Source of the DNA: Streptomyces macrolidinus
Lineage (GTDB): Bacteria > Actinomycetota > Actinomycetes > Streptomycetales > Streptomycetaceae
Assembly: GCF_023887685.1 (NCBI RefSeq)
Contig: NZ_JAMWMR010000022.1
Coordinates: forward strand, 59,784 to 123,783
Reading direction: 5' to 3'
DNA length: 64,000 bases
Positions within the stretch are counted from its first letter, which is position 1; each line of letters begins with the position of its first letter. The notes under the pieces were generated by a model, which was not told where the DNA came from, ran no database searches, and was given only the letters and a program-made list of their open reading frames with translations. A program made the translations under genes and the position numbers. Below, one piece after another: positions 44,680 through 52,826 of the stretch.

Positions 44680-45276
44680 TCACCCCCTGCCAGGAACCAG
44701 CGACTGCCCATGGACGACGAGCGGAGGCACAACCTGCCCGGCCGCAACCGCGAGTTGAGCACTCCTCGCCGCGACTGCCTGTGGGACGGCCAGAGTGTCC
44801 GGCCACCTCACGATCCCTGGTCCGCCCCTCAGGACGACCATGTCCCAGTCGGTGTCCTCCGTCGCTCCGGAACGGTCCACGACCAGGCCCAGGCAGTCGC
44901 TCCACGTCTGTTGCAGGACCCAGGTGATGGAGCCGATCACGGACTCCTGCCGCGCCCCGAGCCCGTCGAGCCCGAACTCGATGACAGCCGCATCCCCGTG
45001 GACCCGGCGAATTCGTACGTATACGTCGGTCTCCCCGTCCAGCCACCACTGGAAGTCGACCTCGGAGTCACTGGCCGACTCCGCAATCTGGGCGAGTTGC
45101 TGGGAGGTGACGGGAACCTGTTCGCCCCAGGAGCCGGGGCCGTTCGTGATCGCGGTGACACGGCCGGATACCGGGTTGGCGAGGCCAAGCCCCGCCCGCT
45201 CCGACGACCGGAACAGAGAAGCCGGGGCGCCTTGCCGCCATGCCTGCCGGTACCAGAAGACGAATCCGTCGGTCAT
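44680..45276 (-). CDS. Protein of unknown function (198 residues)
   Basis: ATG 45276 with GAGGTGGGAG upstream. Soluble; Trp-rich beta segments (VDFQWWLDGETDVYVRIRRV; ITWVLQQTWSDCLGLVVDR). No recognisable catalytic motif. The N-terminus FVFWYRQAWRQGAP resembles the start of small Streptomyces proteins of immunity or sensory type, but I cannot name a family. Separate from the TetR gene by 166 bases on the same strand. Confidence 0.65.
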   Translation of the reverse strand: MTDGFVFWYRQAWRQGAPASLFRSSERAGLGLANPVSGRVTAITNGPGSWGEQVPVTSQQLAQIAESASDSEVDFQWWLDGETDVYVRIRRVHGDAAVIEFGLDGLGARQESVIGSITWVLQQTWSDCLGLVVDRSGATEDTDWDMVVLRGGPGIVRWPDTLAVPQAVAARSAQLAVAAGQVVPPLVVHGQSLVPGRG

Positions 45277-45442
45277 CGCGTGCTCCCACCTCGGGAAAAC
45301 GTGAACATCAATGTCACCAAGAATCTCTCGGGCAACTCCTCGAGCACCTTTGAGTGCCGCCTCTGAACAGCGTCTGCCCCTGGCGAAACCTCACCGGCCA
45401 GGCCAGTACGCATCCCCGCCAACCGGGCCCCGGAGCACGGCC

Positions 45443-46276
45443 TCAGGCGTCGATGCCTTGTCTCGCGAGACCGGCTGCGATGCCGTCCAGGACACCGGCG
45501 AGGCCTGAGGCGAACGAGGCGTCGAGATCCCAAGGGGAGGCGCCCGCGCGCATCGCGCGGGCGAGCCGAGGGTACGCCACGGGATCGTACAGCGGGTTCT
45601 GCGCGTGGTCCGGGGCTTTCGCGCCTTGCTCCGCGGCGGTCTTCGCGTGCCGCTCCGCCTCCGCATCGCTGACAAGGATCAGCGCCACGCCTTGCACGTA
45701 GGAGGCGAACATGAACATGTACCGGAAAGCATCGGCGGGTTCGAGGTCGAGACCGTCGAACGAGGAGAAGGCGCTCTCGCTGTCCGCCGCGAGAGCCGGG
45801 CTGAAATACGCGCGGGTCGTCACCATGACCCTCGGCAGGATCCACGGGTGAAGGTGGTACAGCTCCCAGTCACGGTACGCGGCGCGTTCGAGGCCGTGCC
45901 GCCAGTTCCTCGGCGGCGAGTCGGGCAACGGCACGTCGGTCATCGCGACTTCCACCATCAGGGTCACCAGGTCGTCCTTGGACGCCACATGCCGGTACAG
46001 GGACATCGTGCCGGTGCCGAGTTCCATGGCGACCCGGCGCATCGACAGCGCATCGAGCCCCTCCGCGTCGGCGACGGCGATCCCGGCCCGCACGATGCGC
46101 TCCACGGTGAGAGGTGACGCGCTTCCGGTGGCGTCCGGGACATCGGTCAGCGCTTCCGTCCTGCGTGCCCGATAAGCCCTCGCCTGGCACGCGCGGGAAC
46201 AGTAGAGCCTGGGCCGTCCCCGGTCAGTGGACTCCAGCGCCTTTCCGCACGACGCGCATCCCGGCTGTACGGACAT
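45443..46276 (-). CDS. TetR family regulator with N-terminal zinc ribbon
   Basis: 277 residues; ATG 46276 with AAGGGG upstream. Residues 7-30 form a C-x2-C-x15-C-x3-C zinc ribbon (Cys7, Cys10, Cys26, Cys30), an addition to the usual TetR plan. The TetR HTH follows (IVRAGIAVADAEGLDALSMRRVAMELGTGTMSLYRHV, read in parts, 68-105), then a TetR ligand-binding domain (YMFMFASYVQGVAL). Divergent from a 14-helix MFS exporter, with inverted GTACGCA sites between them, so it very probably represses the exporter and itself, released by a drug. Confidence 0.9.
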   Translation of the reverse strand: MSVQPGCASCGKALESTDRGRPRLYCSRACQARAYRARRTEALTDVPDATGSASPLTVERIVRAGIAVADAEGLDALSMRRVAMELGTGTMSLYRHVASKDDLVTLMVEVAMTDVPLPDSPPRNWRHGLERAAYRDWELYHLHPWILPRVMVTTRAYFSPALAADSESAFSSFDGLDLEPADAFRYMFMFASYVQGVALILVSDAEAERHAKTAAEQGAKAPDHAQNPLYDPVAYPRLARAMRAGASPWDLDASFASGLAGVLDGIAAGLARQGIDA

Positions 46277-46398
46277 CGAAGAACCCCTTTTCGTCACACC
46301 CAAGGCTTGTGACGAAATTCTAGCCCCCAGCGCAGGCGTAGGGGTAGGTCAAGGCGAACTAGCAGGTCGGAAAACTCATTGCGCCGCCTCGACATGCC

Positions 46399-46446
46399 TG
46401 CATACGCTGCGCGCGTCGTTGCGTACATCGTACGCACCAGTACGCA
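46399..46446. promoter_or_regulatory. TetR operator candidate: four GTACGCA-type half-sites
   Basis: A perfect inverted repeat TGCGTAC-ATC-GTACGCA lies at 46420-46436. An additional GTACGCA follows at 46440-46446 and a variant TGCATAC at 46399-46405. All lie in the 218-base gap between the divergent TetR and MFS starts, the exporter ATG being 49 bases further on. Confidence 0.75.
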
Positions 46447-46494
46447 TCCTGCGACGGTCCATTCCGCCGGAACCGCGCGGCTACAGGAGAGGCC

Positions 46495-48093
46495 ATGACT
46501 GAAGAAGAGAAACGAGCCGGAGCCAGGGAGTGGGTGGGTCTCGCCGTTCTGGTGCTGCCCTGCGTACTGGCATCCATGGACATGGCCGTCATGTTCATCA
46601 CGCTCCCGTCCCTGACGACCGACCTGGGTCCGAGCAGTTCAGAGCAACTGTGGATCATGGACACCTACGGGTTCCTTCTCGCCGGCCTGCTCATCACGAT
46701 GGGCACACTCGGCGACCGCTTCGGGCGGCGACGGGTGCTGCTCACGGGCGCCGCGGCCTTCGGTGCCGCCTCGGTCCTGGCGGCCTGCTCCACAAGCCCC
46801 GAGACACTCATCGCGGCCCGCGCGCTGCTGGGCATCGCCGGAGCCACACTGGCACCGTCCACGCTCTCTCTGATCCGGAGCATGTTCCGCGACCCCGCGC
46901 AGCGGGCCACCGCGGTCGGCGTCTGGACGGCGGGGTTCGCGGGAGGCGCCGTGCTCGGCCCCATCATCGGCGGTCTGCTCCTGGAGCACTTCTGGTGGGG
47001 ATCGGTCTTTCTGATCAATGTGCCGGTGATGGTCCTGCTGCTGATCCTCGGCCCGCTACTGCTCACCGAACACCGCGACCCCGAGCCGGGCCGTTTCGAC
47101 CTGCTCGGCGCCGCCATGTCGCTCGTGGCCGTGCTCGGCGTCATCTACGGCATCAAGGCGATGGCGGAGCACGGCTTCGGGTGGATTCCGCTGACGTGCT
47201 GTGCCACGGGACTCGCCGTGGGAGCGGCCTTCCTCCGCCGCCAGCACAGGGCCGCGAACCCGATGATCGACATGGCGCTGTTCGGCACGCGCCGGTTCAC
47301 CGTGCCCCTGCTCATCAACGCACTGGCGACGTTCGGACTGGTCGGCTTCAGCCTGTTCAACTGGCAGTTCATGCAACTCGTCCTGGGCATGGACCCGTTG
47401 GAGGCGGCCGTGTGGTCCTTGCCCACCTTCCTCGTGATGCCCCTGGGCATCGCGCTGGCCACCGCGATCGCCCCCCGCATCGGTCAGCACAACGTGATCG
47501 CCGCCGGGCTGCTCGTGGCCACCACCGGCTACGTCACGCTGGCCCTGCTGCAGGCCGATTCACACATCGTGCACCTCGTCAGCGGCATGGCCATCGTCTC
47601 GATCGGCATCGGCGCCGTCTCCGCCGTCGTCACCGAGGTGATTCTGTCCGCCGCCCCACCGGAGCGAGCCGGGGCCGCCTCCGCCATGGCCGAGACCTCT
47701 GCCGAATTCGGCGGGGCGCTGGGCATCGCGATCCTGGGCAGCATCGGCACCGCCTTCTACCGTTCGGAACTGACCGACAAGGCTCCTGACGCCCTCACCC
47801 CCAAGGCGTTGGACGTGGCGAGGAGCACCCTCGGCGGCGCCGTCGAGACCGCTGCCACCCTCCCCAGAAGCACCGCGGAATCCCTGCGAAACGTGGCCTT
47901 CGACGCCTTCGCCCGGGAGGCACGGATCGCCGCGCTGCTCAGTGCCGTCCTGATGACGGGCGCGGCGATCCTCATCGCCACCCTGCTCCGCACCACACGC
48001 ACCCGACCCAGCCCCTTGGACTCCCAAACCGCTGCGGAACAGGGAGACGGGGACCGAACGAGGCCCCCGCACTCCCCGGCAACCCCGTCCTGA
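46495..48093 (+). CDS. MFS drug exporter, DHA2 (14-helix, EmrB/QacA) family
   Basis: 532 residues; ATG 46495 with AGGAG upstream. Motif A GDRFGRRRVLL after helix 2, the antiporter motif C pattern GFAGGAVLGPIIGG in helix 5, and about 14 hydrophobic helices. Proton-driven efflux of cationic or hydrophobic compounds. The paired TetR gene and operator indicate ligand-induced expression. The C-terminal 35 residues are polar. Confidence 0.9.
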   Translation: MTEEEKRAGAREWVGLAVLVLPCVLASMDMAVMFITLPSLTTDLGPSSSEQLWIMDTYGFLLAGLLITMGTLGDRFGRRRVLLTGAAAFGAASVLAACSTSPETLIAARALLGIAGATLAPSTLSLIRSMFRDPAQRATAVGVWTAGFAGGAVLGPIIGGLLLEHFWWGSVFLINVPVMVLLLILGPLLLTEHRDPEPGRFDLLGAAMSLVAVLGVIYGIKAMAEHGFGWIPLTCCATGLAVGAAFLRRQHRAANPMIDMALFGTRRFTVPLLINALATFGLVGFSLFNWQFMQLVLGMDPLEAAVWSLPTFLVMPLGIALATAIAPRIGQHNVIAAGLLVATTGYVTLALLQADSHIVHLVSGMAIVSIGIGAVSAVVTEVILSAAPPERAGAASAMAETSAEFGGALGIAILGSIGTAFYRSELTDKAPDALTPKALDVARSTLGGAVETAATLPRSTAESLRNVAFDAFAREARIAALLSAVLMTGAAILIATLLRTTRTRPSPLDSQTAAEQGDGDRTRPPHSPATPS

Positions 48094-48231
48094 GCAAGGC
48101 ACTCGTGGGCGCTACCGGCCCCGCGCCGACGGCGGAGAAGGCGAAGTCGGACCGGATGCGGCCAGCGGTCTTCACCGGCCAGGTTCACGAACTCCGCCGC
48201 AGCCCTCTCCGCCCGAAGTGGCCTGGGACGG

Positions 48232-48879
48232 CTACGACTTGTCGTCCAGCATCTGCTGCATCATCTGGACTTGGGCGTACTGGGTGGCCAGCATGTCGGT
48301 CGCCCACGTCTGTATGGTCTCGTCGGTGCCGTTGGTGAGCACCTCCGTCAGCATGTCGATCGCACCGTTGTGATGCTTGATCATCAGCCGCAGGTACTGC
48401 ACGTCGAAGGCGTTGCCGGTCGCCGCGCTCAACTGGTCCAGTTCCTCGGGGGTGGCCATCCCCATCTTCTCGACCATCATCGGATCCTGCAGCATCTCCT
48501 CGTAGGCCTGCTGGGGATCCGTCTTCTCGAGACCGTTCCACTCCTGCCACGACTGCATCATGTAGATCTCGAGGCCCTGTTCGACGTCGATCCGATCGGC
48601 GAGCGCACGCAGATCGCTGTCACCGGACCTCGACGGGGCCATCCGGCTCAGGATGAGCGCCTGTTGGTGATGCGGGATCATCATGGCGACGAAGTCCGCA
48701 TCGGCGTTGTTCGACTCGACCTGTGGGCTCTGTGGGCTCTGTGGGCTCGTCGACACCGGGGCGGGATCAGCCGCCGCGGCCCGAGGTATCTGCCCGGCCT
48801 CCGCATCGGCGGACACGGTCGCGACGCCGAGCAGGCAGGCGACTGTCAGCAGCACACTTGCGACTCTGCGGTACCTCAC
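48232..48879 (-). CDS. Secreted DUF305 protein
   Basis: 215 residues from GTG 48879 (GAAGGGAAC upstream), with a signal peptide (RRVASVLLTVACLLGVATVSA). A short tandem SPQ repeat lies after it. DUF305 hallmarks are the two Met/His helices MMIPHHQQALILS and LMIKHHNGAIDM and the Met-rich tail QMMQQMLDD, a four-helix ferritin-like arrangement often linked to copper. Convergent with the MFS gene. Likely extracellular metal-related role; unproven. Confidence 0.87.
   Translation of the reverse strand: MRYRRVASVLLTVACLLGVATVSADAEAGQIPRAAAADPAPVSTSPQSPQSPQVESNNADADFVAMMIPHHQQALILSRMAPSRSGDSDLRALADRIDVEQGLEIYMMQSWQEWNGLEKTDPQQAYEEMLQDPMMVEKMGMATPEELDQLSAATGNAFDVQYLRLMIKHHNGAIDMLTEVLTNGTDETIQTWATDMLATQYAQVQMMQQMLDDKS
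48721..48747 (-). repeat. Three 9-base tandem repeats encoding SPQ-SPQ-SPQ
   Basis: CTGTGGGCT occurs at 48721-48729, 48730-48738 and 48739-48747, in frame within the DUF305 gene just after the signal peptide region; a linker that could vary in length by slippage. Confidence 0.8.
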
Positions 48880-48970
48880 TGTGTGCCTGTTCCCTTCTGC
48901 CTCGCCACGCGGCCCCGGGGAGCCACGCACGCGGCGGGCCGAACTCGTGGGTTGCTGCACGTGTGGGTGC

Positions 48971-49001
48971 GGCCCCGGCGGACGTGCCGGTCGCCGGGGC
49001 C
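48971..49001 (-). terminator. Hairpin after the LVIVD-repeat gene
   Basis: Perfect 10-base-pair stem GGCCCCGGCG (48971-48980) with CGCCGGGGCC (48992-49001), 11-base loop, ten bases beyond the LVIVD stop codon. Confidence 0.65.
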
Positions 49002-49011
49002 ATGGGCGGAA

Positions 49012-50388
49012 TCAGGGCTTGTAGCTGTACTGGGTCTGCGCGTTCATGAAGTCCAGCCGGACCCGGTCGGCGTTGTTCGGCGCTCCGGTGAGCTGGAGCA
49101 CGTCCAGGCCCTTGGTGATGTCACTGGAGTAGATGCGACCGTTGTACCAGTACGCCGACCAGGAGCCGCCGAGCTGCAAGGTCTCCTCGGAGAGCGGGCC
49201 GCGCTCGAAGTAGCCGATCTCCTTCGCGTGATCGGGGTCGGTGAAGTCGATGACCGACACGCCGCCCTGGTACCAGGACTGCACCATCATGTCGCGGTGC
49301 TTGGCCGGGATCAGCGAGCCGTTGTGAGCGACGCAGTTCTCCGTCTGCTGCTGCATGCGCGGAATCTTGAAGTAGCTGCGGAACACCAACTCGCGGTTGT
49401 CGCCCTCGCCCTTGATGTCGTAGATGGCGTCGGCCCCGCGGTTCGGCCCGATCTGCTCGTTGCAGGTCGGCGCGCTGCCGCCCCCGAGCTCATCGGTGAA
49501 GACCACGCGGTTCCCGTCGTTGGTGAACGTCGCCGAGTGCCAGAAGGCGAAGTTCGCGTCGGTGGCACTGGTGATCACGTACGGGTCGACGGGATCCGAG
49601 ATGTCGATCAGAGCGCCCTCGCCCATGCAGGCACCGGCGGCCAGATCCTTCTCGGGGAAGACGGTGATGTCGTGGCAACCCGCGGTGGCGCCTGCGCCGC
49701 CGTCTGGGAAGAGCACGGGCGTGGCGACCACGGATGCGGACACGGGGTCGTCCAGGGGAACCTTCACGATCGAGATCGAGTCGTGCGGAGGCTGGCAGTG
49801 CGGGAACGCCGGGGACGGGCCGTACGAGGAGATGTAGAGGTAGGCCGTCTCTCCGCCGTCAGCGGGAACGTACGTGTGCGTGTGGGAACCGCAGTCGGTC
49901 CGCACCGACTTCAGGTACTCGGGGTTCCGCTTGTCGCTGATGTCGAAGATGCGGATGCCTTCCCAGGCGTCCGGGTTGGCCGCATTGGAGTTCGTGCTCG
50001 CGCAGGACGGATCCGACTGCGGACTGTCGACCGACACGAACAACAGCTTCCCGTCCTCGGAGACGGTGGGGTCGCCCTGCCCCCCGTTGCACGCCGTCTG
50101 GGAGACGATCGTCGGCTTCGTGGGGTTCTGGATGTCGTAGATCGTGAACCCGGCATAGGTGCCCTGAATGGCGTAGTTGCCGTAGAACGCCAGGTCGCTG
50201 TGGGTGGCATCGGCGAGCGGACCCTGCCTCGGAACGTTCGCCAGGTGCTTGATGTTCGCACTGTGTGATATCTCGTCGACGCGGAGGTCACGGTCCTGGG
50301 CGGTGGACGGGCCGACCATCCCGAACGACGTGACGACGAGTACGCCGGCGAGTACGGCCGCCTTGAGCGCGCGGCGCGTTCTTCGCAC
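49012..50388 (-). CDS. Secreted LVIVD-repeat beta-propeller-like protein
   Basis: 458 residues from GTG 50388 (AAGGATC 7 bases upstream); the frame stays open to an ATG at 50514. Signal peptide RRALKAAVLAGVLVVTSFG, cleavage near STAQD. Repeats of the LVIVD type recur: FTIYDIQNPTKP, IRIFDISDKRNPEY, ALIDISDPVDPYV, VSVIDFTDPDHAKEI. Several Cys residues suggest extracellular disulfides. Commonly found secreted in Streptomyces; no enzymatic role is known. It shares strand and secretion with the DUF305 gene downstream. Confidence 0.87.
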   Translation of the reverse strand: MRRTRRALKAAVLAGVLVVTSFGMVGPSTAQDRDLRVDEISHSANIKHLANVPRQGPLADATHSDLAFYGNYAIQGTYAGFTIYDIQNPTKPTIVSQTACNGGQGDPTVSEDGKLLFVSVDSPQSDPSCASTNSNAANPDAWEGIRIFDISDKRNPEYLKSVRTDCGSHTHTYVPADGGETAYLYISSYGPSPAFPHCQPPHDSISIVKVPLDDPVSASVVATPVLFPDGGAGATAGCHDITVFPEKDLAAGACMGEGALIDISDPVDPYVITSATDANFAFWHSATFTNDGNRVVFTDELGGGSAPTCNEQIGPNRGADAIYDIKGEGDNRELVFRSYFKIPRMQQQTENCVAHNGSLIPAKHRDMMVQSWYQGGVSVIDFTDPDHAKEIGYFERGPLSEETLQLGGSWSAYWYNGRIYSSDITKGLDVLQLTGAPNNADRVRLDFMNAQTQYSYKP

Positions 50389-50459
50389 GAATGCCGATCC
50401 TTGCAACGCAGGGCCTCCTGTCACGAGGGGCGTTACGGACCCAGGCAATATAGAAGCCT

Positions 50460-50491
50460 TGTCATGATCAGATCTAGGCATGGTCATGACA
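50460..50491. promoter_or_regulatory. 8+8 inverted repeat upstream of the LVIVD gene
   Basis: TGTCATGA (50460-50467) and TCATGACA (50484-50491) are exact inverted copies 16 bases apart, 72-103 bases before the GTG start. The region is relatively AT-rich. Operator candidate; regulator unknown. Confidence 0.5.
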
Positions 50492-50510
50492 CGCCCGCTC
50501 AGGGCAGTGA

Positions 50511-50825
50511 TCAACTCAAGCTACCCACCCACGGGTCGATGCAACAGGGGGCGTGAGACCGGGAGGTCCACTGCAACAACTCCTGGAAATGCCGGTCGAC
50601 GTGGAGCGAGCGCGGCTTGTAGACGACCCGGTGCCCGTCTGCGAAAGTGACAATGCCGACCGAGCGACCGCCGCGGTGCCCATCTCCCGCCTCGAACTGC
50701 ACATCGATCGGTTGCAGGTCCACCGCGTCCGGCACGAGGTGGCCGATCGCGGACGGATCGGCACACAGGTAGGCGCAGAACTCCAGCCGAGCAGCGACCA
50801 AGACGCTGATCGGCCGGCTGTTTCA
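50511..50825 (-). pseudogene. Fragment of a type 2 lanthipeptide synthetase (LanM, DUF4135 part)
   Basis: About 105 codons between TGA (50825-50823) and a stop at 50511. The middle is unmistakably the LanM dehydratase segment: GDGHRGGRSVGIVTFADGHR, then VVYKPRSLHVDRHFQELLQW. Homology ends abruptly near 50568. A full LanM has about 1,000 residues, so only a tenth survives. No precursor peptide or transporter gene is nearby. The debris next to it is a transposase remnant in the opposite direction. Confidence 0.72.
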
Positions 50826-50827
50826 CG

Positions 50828-51102
50828 TTTCGCAACGTCCGCCTGCACCTCACCCACGGCATGCGGTAGTTCATCGACCGGAACTCCGACTGGCTGACCG
50901 TGCTCCAGCTGCCCACCATGCCCCGGACCTCAATCCGCAGGAGGGCATCTGGTCGCTGGTCAAGCGCGAGATCGGTAACCTCGCGGCCGCTGATCTTTCC
51001 CAGGTCACCCGAGCCGTCAAGCGCAAACTGAAACAGATCCAGTACCGGCCCGACATAGTCGACGGCTGCCTCGCCTGCACAGGCCTGGCCCTGAACGACT
51101 GA
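50828..51102 (+). pseudogene. 3' remnant of an IS630-type (DDE) transposase gene
   Basis: Reads NVRLHLTHGMR, in-frame TAG (50867-50869), FIDRNSDWLTVLQLPT; then after a one-base loss near 50918 continues PDLNPQEGIWSLVKREIG, and later KLKQIQYRPDIVDGCLAC to a TGA at 51100. PDLNP-x-EGIWS is the conserved C-terminal catalytic Glu segment of IS630-like transposases. One stop and one frameshift, 5' half missing: inactive. No terminal inverted repeats were found. Confidence 0.7.
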
Positions 51103-51239
51103 CCGACATCAGGAATTCAAGTTCAGCTAGCCTGGGTTCACGGCTGACCGGTCAGGCTCGACCGGAGCGGTTGATCGGGTGCCGTCGTGGTTCGCGATGT
51201 GCAGTGTCGTGTATTCAGCAAAGGTGTTGGGGTCTGACT

Positions 51240-51686
51240 ATGGCTATGGGCAAGGTCGTCCGGTTCGACGAGGTTCGCGGGTACGGGTTCGTCTCTCCCG
51301 ACGGCGGTGGCCCCGACGTGTTCCTGCACGTCAACGACCTCCTCGTTGACAAGTCGCTGATCAGCCCCGGTGTCCTCGTGAGCTTCGACCTGGAGGACGG
51401 CGACCGCGGCCTCAAGGCTTCCGCCATCTCCCTCGCAAGCGAGCGCCTGTCCCGTTCACCGCACACCGACTCGCGTCCGTCGTCGGCGGCCCCCCACACA
51501 CCGGCGACGGTTCAACGGACGGACCTGGACGACGACACTTGCGAGATCCTCTCTGCCAAGGACTTCACCAACGAGGTCACCGAGGCGCTGCTCGTCAGCA
51601 ACCCGGCGCTGACCGGTGAGCAGATCCTGGACGTCCGGAAGTGCCTGGTCCGGATCGCCGTGAGCCACGGGTGGGTGGAGTCGTAG
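51240..51686 (+). CDS. Cold-shock domain protein with C-terminal extension
   Basis: 148 residues from ATG 51240. Residues 4-65 are a cold-shock domain (GKVVRFDEVRGYGFVSPDGG; DVFLHVNDL), although RNP1 is diverged to GYGFV and RNP2 to DVFLHV. The C-terminal 60 residues (EILSAKDFTNEVTEALLV ... DVRKCLVRIAVSHGWVE) are a helical extension absent from the 67-residue Csp proteins. An RNA-binding regulator is likely. A 12-base palindrome CTGACCGGTCAG lies at 51144-51155 upstream. Confidence 0.85.
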   Translation: MAMGKVVRFDEVRGYGFVSPDGGGPDVFLHVNDLLVDKSLISPGVLVSFDLEDGDRGLKASAISLASERLSRSPHTDSRPSSAAPHTPATVQRTDLDDDTCEILSAKDFTNEVTEALLVSNPALTGEQILDVRKCLVRIAVSHGWVES

Positions 51687-51975
51687 AAGCTGGTACCGGA
51701 GGAAAGCCGGCCGGGCCGCGGCGACGTGACCCGGCCGCTGTGATGTCGGACCGTTCCATGGCGTGCGCAGCGTCAGAGCAGGTTGGAGCGGGAGGCCGCG
51801 AGGAGGCTGCCGTGGGCGGCGACAGGTCGAGGCAGCCTCGAAGTCATCACAGGTTGCTGGGAGTTACTGTCCGGCCAGCCGCTTTCGGACCGACCAGCCC
51901 CAGGACTGCTCGTCCTCGTCCTACAGTAGGCTTCCGTTTCCCATAGTGACTTTACCTACGCCGAGTGGAGTAGTC

Positions 51976-52464
51976 ATGACCAACGTCCGCCTTTCGACGA
52001 CGATGGGTGACATCGTCCTTTCGCTTGACGAGGCCAACGCGCCGAAGTCGGTGGCGAACTTCCTGACGTACCTCAACAGCGGGCACTACGCGGGCACGGT
52101 GTTCCACCGCGTCATCAGCGGCTTCATGATCCAGGGCGGCGGCATCGACACGAACATGCGCATCAAGCCCGCTCCCCACCGGGTGGAGAACGAGGCGCGC
52201 AACGGCCTGAAGAACGTCAAGTACAGCGTGGCCATGGCCCGGACCTCGGACCCGCACTCGGCCAACGCGCAGTTCTACATCAACACGGTCGACAACGCCT
52301 TCCTCGATCACCCGGGGCAGGACGGCTGGGGTTACGCGGTCTTCGGTACGGTCGTGGCGGGGCACGATGTCGTGGACCGGATCGGCCGCGTCGCGACGGG
52401 GGCTCAGGACGTGCCCCGGGAGCAGATCGTCATCACGTCGGCCGACGTTGTCCCTTCGGTCTGA
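51976..52464 (+). CDS. Peptidyl-prolyl cis-trans isomerase, cyclophilin type
   Basis: 162 residues from ATG 51976 (GAGTGGAG upstream). Active-site Arg in VFHRVISGFMIQGGG, with SVAMARTSDPHSANAQFYIN and the Trp-binding region DGWGYAVFGTVVAG intact. No signal peptide: cytosolic PpiB-like foldase. The 289-base stretch between the cold-shock gene and this start contains a -10-like TAGGCT near 51926 and no credible gene. Confidence 0.92.
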   Translation: MTNVRLSTTMGDIVLSLDEANAPKSVANFLTYLNSGHYAGTVFHRVISGFMIQGGGIDTNMRIKPAPHRVENEARNGLKNVKYSVAMARTSDPHSANAQFYINTVDNAFLDHPGQDGWGYAVFGTVVAGHDVVDRIGRVATGAQDVPREQIVITSADVVPSV

Positions 52465-52498
52465 TCCGTCGCTGAACGGCCGTCGAGGTGGACGGCAG

Positions 52499-52549
52499 TC
52501 ACAACGGCCAGTGACGAGTGCTACGAGCGCTCGCCACTGGCCGCTGTGA
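52499..52549. terminator. Bidirectional hairpin marking the cluster end
   Basis: Arms 52505-52518 and 52530-52543 pair with one mismatch, extended by four more pairs beyond a 2x2 internal loop; 11-base apical loop. It lies between the convergent cyclophilin and mbtH genes, at the edge of the biosynthetic cluster. Confidence 0.75.
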
Positions 52550-52566
52550 CGTTGTACCAACACCTG

Positions 52567-52803
52567 TCAGTCGTCGGATCCGGCGACAGTCTCCTCCTGA
52601 CGGGCCGCCAGCTGCAGGCTCAGCGGACGCATGTCCGTCCAGCTCTCGTCGACGTAGGCCATGCACACGGCCTTGGTACCTGTCGGCCCCACGGCCTTCC
52701 AGCCCGCGGGCACCTGGAGGTCGGCCGACCAGAGCGAGTGCTGTCCTTCGTCGTTGACAAGCACCTGAAAGAGTTCGGTGTCGGATGCTTCGTGCGCGAT
52801 CAT
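52567..52803 (-). CDS. mbtH: MbtH family protein
   Basis: 78 residues; ATG 52803 with GGAAGG upstream. Signature FQVLVNDEGQHSLWSA, VPAGWKAVGPTG and ESWTDMRPLSL. MbtH proteins bind NRPS adenylation domains and are needed for their activity or solubility. No NRPS lies in this window, so one must sit beyond the right edge or elsewhere. It is the last gene of the minus-strand run and lies directly before a bidirectional terminator. Confidence 0.95.
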   Translation of the reverse strand: MIAHEASDTELFQVLVNDEGQHSLWSADLQVPAGWKAVGPTGTKAVCMAYVDESWTDMRPLSLQLAARQEETVAGSDD

Positions 52804-52826
52804 CGTGATCCTTCCAGGAGGGCGGT

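Noticed and set aside
51687..51975. Possible small gene between the cold-shock and cyclophilin genes
   Set aside because: The frames are short, Arg/Pro-rich, without ribosome sites or family features; only promoter-like sequence is supported.
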